From the NCBI GenBank assembly GCA_039105265.1, contig JAPFFF010000043.1, forward strand, positions 310,001 through 374,000: 64,000 bases of DNA. The letters run 5' to 3'. The translations under genes and the position numbers were made by a program. Positions 36,916-46,884 of the stretch are shown piece after piece. Each line of letters begins with the position of its first letter. Position 1 is the stretch's first letter. Source of the stretch: Tritrichomonas musculus (taxonomy: Eukaryota; Parabasalia; Tritrichomonadida; Tritrichomonadidae). Below the pieces are notes generated by a model, which worked only from the letters and a program-made list of their open reading frames with translations, did no database searches and was not told the DNA's origin.

Positions 36916-38439
36916 ATGAGCCGGAGTCAGCCATACGAAAGAGTTATTCAGGGAGGCATTAAATACTCAATCAACGAAGAAGAAAATACAGCAAGCGTTG
37001 CCGGATGCCAAAGAAATACAATAAGAATAATTATTCCACGCGCGATCAACCATAAATCGAAAGAATACATTGTGACAACCATCTCAAGTGAAGCATTTAA
37101 GAACTCCAAAGTCAAATCAGTTGAATTTGCTTCAAATTCAGAACTCCAAACAATCGGAGAAGAAGCATTCTCACGTACAAAACTTGCAAGCATCAAGATT
37201 CCATCGCACGTCACACAAATTTACGAAGGTGCTTTTTATTGTTGCGAACAACTTGAGCGAGTTGAATTTGCTTCAAATTCAGAACTCCGAACAATCGGAA
37301 AATATACATTCTCACGTACAAAACTTGCAAGCATCGAGATTCCGGCAAGCGTTGTTGAACTGAAAGATGGTTGGTGCCGTGAAACAGATAAATTGCATCA
37401 TGTTGAAGTTGAATCAGGAAATGCAGTGTATGCGAGCGTTGGCGGGAAATGCATCATTGGTAAGTCAGACAACAGCAAAGAAGACTATGACATTCTAGTT
37501 TTTATTGCACGTGACACAAATGAAGCGACAATTCCAGGAACTATCAAAATCATTGGCTCGTATGCATTCTCAGATACAAAACTTGCAAGCATCGAGATTC
37601 CATCGCACGTCACACAAATTTGCGAAGGTGCTTTTTATTGTTGCCATCAACTTGAGCGAGTTGAATTTGCTTCAAATTCAGAACTCCGAACAATCGGAAA
37701 AGAAGCATTCTCATGTACAAAACTTGCAAGCATCGAGATTCCATCGCACGTCACACAAATTTACGAAGGTGCTTTTTATTATTGTGAACAACTTGAGCGA
37801 GTTGAATTTGCTTCAAATTCAGAACTCCAAGCAATCGGAAAATATACATTCTCACGTACAAAACTTGCAAGCATCGAGATTCCGGCAAGCGTTGTTGAAC
37901 TGAAAGATGGTTGGTGCTATGGAATGGATAAATTGTATCAAGTTGAAGTTGAATCAGGAAATGCAGTGTATGCGAGCGTTGGCGGGAAATGCATCATTGG
38001 TAAGTCAGACAACAGCAAAGAAGACTATGACATTCTAGTTTTTATTGCACGTGACACAAATGAAGCGACAATTCCAGGAACTATCAAAATCATTGGCTCG
38101 TATGCATTCTCAGATACAAAACTTGCAAGCATCGAGATTCCATCGCACGTCACACAAATTTGCGAAGGTGCTTTTTATTATTGCGAACAACTTGAGCGAG
38201 TTGAATTTGCTTCAAATTCAGAACTCCAAGCAATCGGAAAATATACATTCTCACGTACAAAACTTGCAAGCATCGAGATTCCATCGCACGTCACACAAAT
38301 TTACGAACGTGCTTTTTTTTGGTGTAGACAGCTTCAGATAGTTGAAATTGAAGGGAATTCAGTAGATGAGTCATTTTACAAGGACTCATTTGGTGAGAGT
38401 AAGATTATCATGCTTCCATCCAGAAATGATCTACATTAA
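36916..38439 (+). CDS. BspA-like leucine-rich repeat protein (507 aa)
   Basis: A complete LRR_5 protein starting MSRSQPYERVIQGG. Repeats alternate EGAFYCCEQLERVEFASNS with SRTKLASIEIPSHVTQI. Twice, an insert beginning ELKDGWC and containing IIGKSDNSKEDYDILVF interrupts the series. The two halves are a 540-bp tandem duplication at DNA level (compare 37371 and 37911). There is no signal peptide and no membrane anchor, so a surface location is not supported by sequence alone. BspA-like proteins are among the largest trichomonad families and some act in host interaction. The broken gene at 1504-2397 is a paralogue with the same insert. Confidence 0.85.
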   Translation: MSRSQPYERVIQGGIKYSINEEENTASVAGCQRNTIRIIIPRAINHKSKEYIVTTISSEAFKNSKVKSVEFASNSELQTIGEEAFSRTKLASIKIPSHVTQIYEGAFYCCEQLERVEFASNSELRTIGKYTFSRTKLASIEIPASVVELKDGWCRETDKLHHVEVESGNAVYASVGGKCIIGKSDNSKEDYDILVFIARDTNEATIPGTIKIIGSYAFSDTKLASIEIPSHVTQICEGAFYCCHQLERVEFASNSELRTIGKEAFSCTKLASIEIPSHVTQIYEGAFYYCEQLERVEFASNSELQAIGKYTFSRTKLASIEIPASVVELKDGWCYGMDKLYQVEVESGNAVYASVGGKCIIGKSDNSKEDYDILVFIARDTNEATIPGTIKIIGSYAFSDTKLASIEIPSHVTQICEGAFYYCEQLERVEFASNSELQAIGKYTFSRTKLASIEIPSHVTQIYERAFFWCRQLQIVEIEGNSVDESFYKDSFGESKIIMLPSRNDLH

Positions 38440-38957
38440 AATTTACTAATAGAATCATTTTGACAAAAATATCTCTTTCAGATGAAAGAAAAGATTCATA
38501 ATAAAAAATAATTAATATAAACAAAATTTTAATTTATTGAGATAATCAAAATTGTGAATGAATTCATTCAAGATCCTATGCATTGTAGAAAAAGCAACTT
38601 TGATACCGAATTACTATATTCAGTTATAAGCAAATGCACAACTTCTCAGGACTGAGCTGATCTTGATGGCTATTTCGATGCCAATGGAGCATCTAAGCTC
38701 AAGAATTATTGCTCCTGTTTTCGATACACGATTTTTAATCTGATATACATCAAATTCTACTGAAGCTGTTAAAGACATTTTATATGCTGTTTGTCCAAAT
38801 GCAATTAAAATCTCAATACCCGTTTTTCCAATCGTCTTTCCAGAAGACGTCAAGAAAAGAGTTTTTTATAGTGAAAAATTTTGTTTTCAAATTTTCCATA
38901 ATGAATTCATTCAGGAAAAAAATCAAAATAAAAGAAATGAAACTATTTATTTATCAA
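38440..38957. other. Spacer with weak coding-like stretches
   Basis: A 77-codon minus-strand ORF (38620-38853) and an overlapping plus-strand stretch containing PVFPIVFPEDVKKRVFYSEK are both open in part. Neither matches a family I know, so neither is called. Confidence 0.3.
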
Positions 38958-40170
38958 TTATTTTGTGTAAACGTTTTGATCACTGTTATTTAAGGGAATT
39001 GGATTATGTTGATTATCTTTTTTCTTTTTAACTACCAGAAATGTTATTGCAACTACAGCAACATTAGTCATCAAAGCAGCCAAGACATAAAAGACAATTT
39101 TTTCATTTAAAGACTTCTTATTAAAATTCGAAACGTTCATTTTCTTTTCTGATTCAATATCAATGATGTTTACAACAGAAGAATGATTGAATCCAGTTAT
39201 TGCATCATCAGTTGGGTCCACAATTCCAGTATAAAAGTTCAGATCACCTGTTGGTTCCTCGTAGTAAAATGTTTCAACGTCTATGAATTGATGTTCATCA
39301 TCACCAGCCTCAAACACGAGTGTTTTAGTGATATCGATGTAGTTCTTTCCATGTACAGCAGTACATGGAGCTGTTTGAAATGTTACTGTTGCTTTCTTAG
39401 CTTTACCACCAACACGTTTGACCTGAACTGTTACAGTTTGATCTTCATTTACAGAGTATTCAGAAGAAGCGATTTCAAACATTCCTTGATCTTTGTTGTC
39501 TAGATAAAGGAGCGAATGAAGAGCAATTGCTTCAGATGCACAGACGAGTTTCACTGTATGTTCACCGTATGACAAAACTACATCATCTGATGTATACAAA
39601 ATTTGTCTTAGTTGTCTTATTTTTGATTTGTAGTTGACTGTTGCAACCTTCTTATCATAGACGTAAACTTCAATGTTTCCATGACCTTGATCGACAATTC
39701 CAGTGACATAAAAACGTGTTCCTGTGAAGGTTGTAGATGCCGAAGCACCAACAACTTTAGTCCAGATTCCTTCATCTTCAGTTGTCCATTTTTGAGTTGT
39801 TGTGAAAATCTTAGAGTCGATGCTTGTGAGTCCTTCGAATGCACCGACTGCTTTGTAAACTCCAATCGATTGAATAAGTGGAACGGCTTGTGATTCAACA
39901 ATCGTAACACGAACTTTATCAGCACTTACAGCGTTAGTTCAACTTAAATGACGATATCCGATTGTTTCAGATTCATCGAACAAAGTCCATTCATTTTCAG
40001 GTGTCGACTTTTTGTGAACTTCAATTTTTAATTTTGCGATTCTTTGACCGAGTTAAATGTGCTCTTGAATCGAGATTAAATCGAATGTTTTGTAATCACC
40101 TAAGTCGATTGTGATTGATCCAGTTGTTTGTCCATCATCCATTGTCCAAAATATATCATTGAAAATCACT
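38958..40170 (-). pseudogene. Relic of an alpha-L-fucosidase/Calx-beta surface protein
   Basis: One minus-strand frame runs from about 40170 to 38958 with two in-frame stops. It opens with TMDDGQTTGSITIDLGDYK ... LGQRIAKLKIEVHK ... TIGYRHLS ... IQSIGVY, the C-terminal beta domain of GH29 alpha-L-fucosidases. A jelly-roll-like segment follows (TGTRFYVTGIVDQGHGNIEV), then a Calx-beta domain (EYSVNEDQTVTVQVKRVGG, GKNYIDITKTLVFEAG). Next come one membrane helix (VLAALMTNVAVVAITFLVV) and a short KKKK cytoplasmic tail. The catalytic barrel is absent and the 5' side stops at a small inverted-repeat insertion. The parent was a type I membrane-anchored, surface or lysosomal fucosidase. Confidence 0.75.
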
Positions 40171-40295
40171 TATTAAGCATATTTGATCTTTGTAAATACA
40201 AATTTACACCATATCAAATAGCAAAATTTGAATGATCTTTAGAAGTTGTCCAATATTTTGAATCAATTAAAAATAAATTTCTTAATAAGTGATTT
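40163..40295. mobile_element. About 133-bp MITE at the broken end of the fucosidase relic
   Basis: The 15-bp ends AAATCACTTATTAAG (40163-40177) and CTTAATAAGTGATTT (40281-40295) are perfect inverted repeats around AT-rich DNA. The coding similarity of the fucosidase relic stops exactly here. No clear target duplication is seen, which fits insertion followed by deletion. Confidence 0.6.
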
Positions 40296-40548
40296 GATTA
40301 TTTAAAAATTGAAATAATAAAAATATAGTGGTCCTAAAAAATATTGATAAGAAATTTGAGAGAAATTTTCATGTTTCATTGAAAAAATTGAGAAAATTTA
40401 TTTAAAAATAATTTGAGAGAATTTTAAAATTCGTTTCAAATTCATTCAAATTTAATGACCTATTCATGAATCAATTGCTGGTCAATCTTTTGACCTTTTA
40501 TTTATTTATCGGTTTTCTTTACCAAAAAATACAAACGAACGCTATAAC

Positions 40549-40872
40549 TTAATCGCAAGTGGTTCTGCAATCGCACAATTTTAATAAAAGCAAAACAGCT
40601 GATGCATTAAGTATTTCGTTAAATTGCGTCAAAGCAGTAGCTAAATAGATTGATGAAGGGAGACCAGAATAAACACAACCCTGCCGACCACAAATATTAA
40701 CAAATGAAATCAAGTATTTCATGTGCGTTAAAGCAATAATATTTCCTGAAATCCCTGGAGCTGAAATGGCAAATGTTTCCTGAACACACATTTTATATAA
40801 TAATTCAAAATTTGTGTACATTGAATATTCAAAAACAAAAAAATGTTCTACTTCTATAATTATACATTTCAA
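40549..40872 (-). CDS. Unrecognised ORF, possibly a gene tail (107 aa)
   Basis: The centre of the peptide (KMCVQETFAISAPGISGNI ... SFVNICGRQGCVYSGL ... ALTQFNEILNASAVLLLLKL) has balanced composition with Gly, Pro and Cys, so it is unlikely to be random. It may be the last exon-like part of a larger, lost gene. It lies 120 bp downstream of the USP gene on the same strand. Family not recognised. Confidence 0.35.
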   Translation of the reverse strand: MKCIIIEVEHFFVFEYSMYTNFELLYKMCVQETFAISAPGISGNIIALTHMKYLISFVNICGRQGCVYSGLPSSIYLATALTQFNEILNASAVLLLLKLCDCRTTCD

Positions 40873-40991
40873 ATATCTACAAATATAAAATTTTATTTTT
40901 TTTTTTTTAACTTTGATCGTTCTATTAAAAAAAAAACATTTATTGATTGAAGTTACAAAATTCTATAATCTATAGTAAAATATAAAAAGTA

Positions 40992-42914
40992 TTATTCTTG
41001 TCTTTGATAGAACAAAATATAAGCTCCGCGGGCATGCGCTTTTTCTCTGCTGATTTTTGAAGTCATTGAGTCACTAAAGTAATACCAAGACCCTGATGCA
41101 GGGTCAATCACAGCAGCAGTATAATGACCACCTCCAAGACCTCCCCTATGAAATACGACGCCGATCAAGTTGAAAATTCCATTATCACTTTTTGCAAAAG
41201 TTTTAGCATCAAGTGTATCAGGATAATCAACCGTAGTGTCAATCTTTGAGGCATATTGGCCTTCACCAGAAAATCTCTTTAAATGAATTATGAGCATTTT
41301 ATTACCGCATTTTTCAACTCCCATTTCCTTTGTTGCACAGACCATTTTCCTGCAGTTTTCACACTTCCATTTGTTGTTATTATCGAGGACTTCGCTTTTA
41401 GAGAAATTCTTCAAACAATCCTGAAGTTTAATTGCTGAAAACTTCCTTGTTATAGGAAGAGATAAAAAAATAAACGGATCATGAACTTTTTCAATGTGCC
41501 CACAATTTGGACATTTTACACTTCCGTATAAAATTCCGTGAAAAATGTCAACAATTGGACTCGAATTTTGACTGATGTGTACATCCCAGCTGTCAGAATT
41601 GGAAGTCGTAACAATGGGTTGATCATGGCCTCCTGCATAGCTACTTTGGTTCATGTCTTCGTGCAGTCCATCGAGGAGAGAGCCGAGGAGTTCTTGAGAG
41701 TCATGTTGGCCGAAATTCGAGAATCTTGTGTACTTGCTAACGATAGCTCGCCGAAGGATGGAAGGGTCACGGGCACCTTTTGGAGGTCCATTACAAAGGT
41801 CTTCAAGGAAGCTACGATAGACACGTGCAATTTGACCATGAGAACTTTTTCTGTTGTTCGGATTCAATTGGCTTTCAAATTTGCTTGAAAGAATGAAATT
41901 GGTCAAGGGCATGACTCTTACAAGGCACTGGACAGCTGCATTGAAGAAGCAAGTGTTGCCGAGATTAGTGAGACCAACTGTCTTCGGACAAATAGCACCC
42001 GAATTCTGGAAATTGGAATTTTGTATGTGACCATTTATACTCACAATTTTCTTTGGTGAATTTTCGGCTGTTTTCGAGGTTGCTTGTTCACCGCTCTTCA
42101 TAGTTTGTTTTGCTAATAGATTGTCTTCTGTTTTCTGTGTACTCAATTTTCTGAGGTTATTTGGTCGCGAACTTTTTGAATTAAAATCAATCTGACTTTT
42201 TGATGATGGATTTCTGTGCAATTTCAAACTAGATGGAGCAGCATCGACATCCTCTTCATTCTTTTGTTGCATTTGAAGCTTATTCTGCCTGAGATCAAGC
42301 TCCTTTCCGTACACACGACTTATTTGATTCATTTTGCATGACTCGTCAATTGTTTCTATTGAATTTATTTTGATGTGTTTTGTAAAGGAAAAACCATTTG
42401 GATCAAGGTTGTAATTATTGCAAATCTGTCTCTTGACGTCTTCAAGTTCCCACTCCAAGTCGGTGCAGTATTGGATCGGCGAGTGTGAAGTGGAGTATGA
42501 ATTTGTGCCTGGACGTCTAATTGGCAAATAAATGCTGAATTGTAAGCAGTTTGCGTTAGGAAATAAAAGAGCTTCTTCGCCATTTTTTGGATTTTTGAGA
42601 AGATAAGCTTCTATTTTTTGCATTTGTCCAAACTTATTCGTTATATCGTTCCATTGATTATAATCAATGATTTCAAAATCTGTTCCTCGCTTCAGGTTTG
42701 CTTTAACTTTATCTGCAATTAAAAGTTTTGTTGTGTTTAAATTTTTCGGGGATTTGCCTTTTTTATTTAGCCAATTCACAAAATCATTATAAAAATCTTT
42801 ATTTACTAATACAACTCTTTTCGGTGTTTCTGTAGCTTTGATTCCAACAAGTTGGTCTATGTTAGCATTGAATTTTTTTTTAGCATGCGTTTTCTTTTTA
42901 AAAAACTTTGTCAT
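40992..42914 (-). CDS. Ubiquitin-specific protease (USP, peptidase C19) with N-terminal DUSP-like domain (640 aa)
   Basis: A thiol deubiquitinase that removes ubiquitin from proteins. Residues about 30-130 resemble a DUSP domain, followed by a ubiquitin-like segment and a Ser/Lys-rich linker (about 205-300). The C19 domain starts at about 312: GLTNLGNTCFFNA gives the Cys box (C322), GGGHYTAAV the His box (H597) and YYFSDS the third residue (D615). A zinc-finger pair, CPNCG and CENCRKMVC, sits in the palm. This order matches the USP4/15/11 class. All catalytic residues are present and the gene appears whole. The start is supported by an initiator motif 18 bases upstream. It is one of the few housekeeping genes in the window. 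Confidence 0.92.
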   Translation of the reverse strand: MTKFFKKKTHAKKKFNANIDQLVGIKATETPKRVVLVNKDFYNDFVNWLNKKGKSPKNLNTTKLLIADKVKANLKRGTDFEIIDYNQWNDITNKFGQMQKIEAYLLKNPKNGEEALLFPNANCLQFSIYLPIRRPGTNSYSTSHSPIQYCTDLEWELEDVKRQICNNYNLDPNGFSFTKHIKINSIETIDESCKMNQISRVYGKELDLRQNKLQMQQKNEEDVDAAPSSLKLHRNPSSKSQIDFNSKSSRPNNLRKLSTQKTEDNLLAKQTMKSGEQATSKTAENSPKKIVSINGHIQNSNFQNSGAICPKTVGLTNLGNTCFFNAAVQCLVRVMPLTNFILSSKFESQLNPNNRKSSHGQIARVYRSFLEDLCNGPPKGARDPSILRRAIVSKYTRFSNFGQHDSQELLGSLLDGLHEDMNQSSYAGGHDQPIVTTSNSDSWDVHISQNSSPIVDIFHGILYGSVKCPNCGHIEKVHDPFIFLSLPITRKFSAIKLQDCLKNFSKSEVLDNNNKWKCENCRKMVCATKEMGVEKCGNKMLIIHLKRFSGEGQYASKIDTTVDYPDTLDAKTFAKSDNGIFNLIGVVFHRGGLGGGHYTAAVIDPASGSWYYFSDSMTSKISREKAHARGAYILFYQRQE

Positions 42915-42931
42915 TGATAATAAGCAATTAA

Positions 42932-42939
42932 TAAAATGA
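42932..42939 (-). promoter_or_regulatory. Initiator (Inr) of the USP gene
   Basis: TCATTTTA on the minus strand places A+1 23 bases before the ATG. It matches the trichomonad Inr pattern TCA(+1)Y(T/A). The identical octamer precedes the metacaspase-like gene at a similar distance. Confidence 0.55.
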
Positions 42940-43503
42940 TTTAAATAAAATTAAAAAGTAAAACATTGAAATATTTGAATACTCTTCTCAAATTAAATTA
43001 AAAAGTCAATTCAAATTTTGTTTATATATATTAAAATATATTGTTTAACTTCTGTGTAAATTATAATTTTCTAGTTCCAAAATATTTTTAACAAAATAAA
43101 TAAATTATTTTTAAATGTGATCTCTATAAATAATAATAAATTTTGGTGTTTTGTGTATAAAATACTCAAAAAACAAAAGTGTAAATTTCCCAAAAACAAA
43201 ATATTAGTTTTTTTTCGTGCTTTCTACATTAAACATTTGAACATTCATTGTAATACTCAATCAGGACTAATCTTTAATAATTGTTATCTTTTATGTAATA
43301 TCAATAAAAATGAAGAATTTGTAATCAATAATAATTGTGATTCTTATCCATATTGAAAATTTAAATTTTATTTCATTTTGAACAGATTATTTAATTATTC
43401 AATTATATAAAAATAAAGTAGTTAATTTTTCAATGAATTATACTTTTTTTTTTAAATGGTAATGAATAATATAAAAATTTAAAAAATTACGCTTCATTCC
43501 ATT
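42940..43503. other. Divergent intergenic region
   Basis: AT-rich DNA between two divergent genes. A 79-codon ORF at 43117-43356 is low-complexity (Asn/Lys/Ile) and not convincing. Confidence 0.45.
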
Positions 43504-43511
43504 TCATTTTA
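43504..43511 (+). promoter_or_regulatory. Initiator (Inr) of the metacaspase-like gene
   Basis: TCATTTTA with A+1 26 bases before the ATG at 43532, the same octamer as in front of the divergent USP gene. Confidence 0.55.
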
Positions 43512-43531
43512 ATTTTAAGATTATAAAACAA

Positions 43532-44350
43532 ATGACATACGTCGATACACCAGACAAAAAACAAAAGCACCCACATTATGAACATCGTACAACTAAGCTT
43601 GATCTCAAAGATAATGAATTTACAAGCAAAAAGTTCCAAAAAGTTAGAAAATTTTCCACACATAAGAATCTCCTCAAGTCATTTGGAAGAATTGGAATGT
43701 GTTTGAATGACAAACAATTAAGCAACATAACGAAAGATGCTTTTCAAAAAGCTTGTCTTATATTAATCAACGATTATGACCAAGAAGACAAAGAATTAGG
43801 AGTTGGACCATTAAATGACGGTTATCTTGTTGGATTGAAGCATCATCGTCTTGGTTTCAAAGTATTTTATCTTTATAATGCCAGAATGGAAGAATTTTCA
43901 ACATATTTGAGATTTTTCATGAATATTACAACTCAATCTTTAACGGTTTTCTATTCAGGTCGTGATGACAATTCGGAAGGAATTGAATTCAAAGCTGGAA
44001 TTCTCTCAAAAAGTTCAATAAGAGAAATAATCAAAGATAACAGCAATGGGCAAACACGATTTATGTTCATTACCGATTGCCTCGGAGGAGGATCTGTTTT
44101 TGACATCAACGGCTGCCAAAATGCGATTTCATTTTCAGTTGCAAAAAATGGCACAATCGAGTCAAAAGAAATAAGAAGGACCCACGGAATTTTCACTTAT
44201 TATTTCTGCAAGATCACAAGTGATTGTCCAAATATCACACCAAAGAGACTCGTTGAAAGAATCAATCCTTCGCTTACCAGATTCAATGAACTTTTCACAT
44301 GCGAAATGAGCAACGAAACACTCGAAGATAGCCCAATTTTCTTCAATTAG
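43532..44350 (+). CDS. Metacaspase-like (C14) protein with altered catalytic His (272 aa)
   Basis: The caspase-fold order is visible: CLILINDYDQ (beta1), GPLNDGYLVGLKHHRLGFKV, SLTVFYSGRDD (the position of the His motif YSGHG) and RFMFITDCLGGGSVFDI (the Cys motif, C183). Trichomonad C14 members share this layout. Arg (R144) stands where the catalytic His should be, so the protein may be a pseudo-protease or use another residue. There is no prodomain; the first 45 residues are basic. The gene is complete with a good initiator. An alternative is a recently disabled gene, but no frame damage supports that. Confidence 0.8.
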   Translation: MTYVDTPDKKQKHPHYEHRTTKLDLKDNEFTSKKFQKVRKFSTHKNLLKSFGRIGMCLNDKQLSNITKDAFQKACLILINDYDQEDKELGVGPLNDGYLVGLKHHRLGFKVFYLYNARMEEFSTYLRFFMNITTQSLTVFYSGRDDNSEGIEFKAGILSKSSIREIIKDNSNGQTRFMFITDCLGGGSVFDINGCQNAISFSVAKNGTIESKEIRRTHGIFTYYFCKITSDCPNITPKRLVERINPSLTRFNELFTCEMSNETLEDSPIFFN

Positions 44351-45043
44351 AATAGATATTTAATTTAATTTAATCATGTATTGAATAAATAGATTCTATT
44401 TTTAAATATTTTCTATTTAAAAATATTCAAAAAGTTGTACTTATTCAAAAAGTTGTACTTATTCAATCTATGATTTTTCACATGTCTTGATCTGAATCTC
44501 AATCTATTTCATTCTTCAACTGCATGGATTTCATGCAAAATCAGATATTCTTTTAATCTTTGGGAGAAATATTTTCAAAATTTGGAATAATCGACAAATG
44601 ATATAAAGTTATGAGATCAAAAAAATAAATTATATCTAGTATAAATGATATTTTTTTTTGAATACTGCATGAAAATCAATTAGGCTGACTTTAAATTTAT
44701 TATTAATTAGGTTTTAATTTTTTTTCTATTGCTAATATTTGTGATTGCATACATACTAATTAAAGTGCCCCAAAAAAATAGGGGTCTCATTCAATAAAAT
44801 GGGGGTCGACGATCAAGTTAAGAAAAAATTGAATATTTTTTCAGAAAATATAATTTTAAGAAAAAAATTTTTTTTCAAATATTTTTTTCTCAAAATAAAT
44901 TTTTATTATCGTTTTCCCTTGAAATTAATTATTTTTTGAATCGACCCCCTTTTTTTTGAATCGACCTCCTTTATTTCTCTCACTTTATATGTTTAAATTA
45001 TCGTTTTCCCTTGAAATGAATGTTTTTTGTTTTAAAATGTTAT
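44351..45043. other. Spacer with small direct and inverted repeats
   Basis: Contains a tandem ATTCAAAAAGTTGTACTT pair at about 44424-44466. An inverted pair, GGGGGTCGA at 44801-44809 and TCGACCCCC at 44941-44949, follows. A 20-bp direct repeat, ATTATCGTTTTCCCTTGAAA, occurs at about 44905 and 44997. These look like remnants of a small mobile repeat inserted beside the DUF3447 pseudogene. No gene seen. Confidence 0.45.
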
Positions 45044-46210
45044 TTAAATGATTGATGTTTTAATTGCTGCATTTATGTCAATGGTTCCATCAATCAAATA
45101 AAGTTTCACAAGTGTGTAATAGTCAAATTCACATAAATAAAAAAACATGTTTTTGTATTTCATGTTTGTTGGGAAAAAACAATAATTGTAAGATTCAGTT
45201 GCATAACGATAAAGATTATCATAATATTCATTTTCAATGTTATTTTGGAGATATTCTTCGTTCATTATATTGTCAATGAGGTAGTTCGAAATATCGTTGT
45301 GATGACATTTAATCGATTCTTCAAGAATTCTTTCATAATCATTATATGGTGGTGAAACATGATTGTCTTCAAGATATCTGATCAGTTCTGCATTACAACT
45401 GTGAATACCATAAATCCACATCGATGATGTCAGTTCAACTCCTTTCTTTTCAATGTATTTGATGATGTCATTCGAACCGTAAAACGATGCATATTCAATC
45501 AGACTGATTTTGTCTTTTTCTGTCAAAAGTTGATTCGTTTCAAAAATTGATTTTTTGATTTCAATTTCAAGTGACAAATTTCTTTGTTCTGTAAATCTGA
45601 TGAATTCTTTGATTTCGTTATTTCGAATCAATTCATACAAATAATCATCATTCAATCCTTCTCGTCGTTTTTCATAGAAATTTCCTTCAACTTCTTTGTT
45701 TATTCGTTCAATAAATTTATTGTCTTTTAATGATTCATTCTCGCGGCCGTATTTTTCAATGTTTCCTTCTGTGACAAACCGTTTGATTTCTGGTTGAAAA
45801 TATTCACAATAGTTCTCTTCGACATATTCTGAACTAGTAATTATTGAAAAAATGTATTCATCAATTATCATCAGTTTTTCTTCAAGAAGAAATAGAAGGA
45901 TTCGCTTGTTATCTTTGAAAATGTTGAATATTTCTGAATTTGAAAAATATTTTTGGAGATCTTGTTTGAATTGTCTTAAAACTCGCTAAACTTTAGAAAT
46001 AAAATTCCGAACACGATGATAATTGCTCACAATGTTGACTATTAATTGTAATAATGCTTTGAATTCATGTTGGTCATTAATTATTTGTTGAATCGAGACA
46101 AGATTAATGAAATTGTAATATTTGACTTCTCCATCTGATTCTTCTTCAAGGAATTCCAGAAAGGAACTTTGAATACTTTTCATTTTGTCAATAAATGTTT
46201 CAGAACTCAT
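45044..46210 (-). pseudogene. DUF3447/ankyrin protein pseudogene
   Basis: Starts MSSETFIDKMKSIQSS at 46210. It follows the intact paralogue at 54067 throughout but carries a TAG (about 45986) where that gene has GAG, and a second stop that removes the last four residues. The N-terminal 230 residues are clearly diverged from the paralogue, whereas from IEYASFYGSNDI to the end (about 180 residues) the two proteins are identical, indicating gene conversion. Initiator context TCATTA lies about 30 bases upstream, also shared. The family is a trichomonad ankyrin group of unknown function. Confidence 0.8.
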
Positions 46211-46321
46211 TTTTACAAAATAAAATTGAATAAAATTAATGAAATGTGATATGAAATATTAAATAAGGTTTTTTTATATCAGAAAAAATAATTTGTAAAC
46301 CATTCATTTATTTACAGATAA

Positions 46322-46645
46322 TGGTTTACTGACTGTATAGGTTCAACAACTGTCAATTCGTTTACTGATGGCAATACCACGCTTTTCAATTTTGATAATA
46401 CCAGTTCATTGCTTGGCATTACGGTAAATATTCGTTATTTCAGTATCGACACTCCAGAATCCACCATCTGTGTAGAAAAGTGGGGCAAAGCGGCTTCGTT
46501 GTTTGTAAAGGAGCAACTTTCCGCGGAAACAATTCAAATACCTTATATAATCTTGTTTCCACGTGATATATACAAGGCAATTCATTATAAAAAAGTAAAG
46601 ATTGCCAATTTCACCAGTTTAAATTTTCAAGGCAACTCCAAGTGA
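46322..46645 (+). pseudogene. Staphylococcal-nuclease-like (SNase) relic
   Basis: The frame reads NSFTDGNTTLFNFD, then VNIRYFSIDTPES and VEKWGKAASLFVKEQLSAE. These match the SNase fold: the DGDT loop, the IR.l.IDTPE motif (catalytic Asp/Arg side) and the WGk.As.f.k helix. It opens directly after a stop, has no start codon and loses similarity after about 46545, so both ends are missing. Secreted SNase genes of this type are bacterial, notably mycoplasmal. Lateral transfer to a trichomonad ancestor is plausible but not shown by this fragment. Confidence 0.65.
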
Positions 46646-46884
46646 ATCATAAATTCTGATTAAGCTATCTGGAATTATTTCTTTGGTGAAATATACTCTA
46701 GACTTGCTTATTAAGACTAAAAATGAATAATATGAATCATATCATTATTCATACCAAAAACTATCAGTACAGTATTTTTTTTTAATTGAAAATTGAAAAG
46801 AATAGTTAAAAATTATTTATTATTTTAAGTAAAGGTGAATTTTTTGTGCGATCTCATTGAATTTTTGTAAACCTTATAATTTTT

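Noticed and set aside
41538-41888. 116-aa plus-strand ORF inside the USP gene
   Set aside because: Antisense shadow of the catalytic domain.
45064-45279. 71-aa ORF found identically at 45064, 54998 and 59036
   Set aside because: It is antisense to the identical DUF3447 block. The repetition reflects gene conversion of the sense gene.
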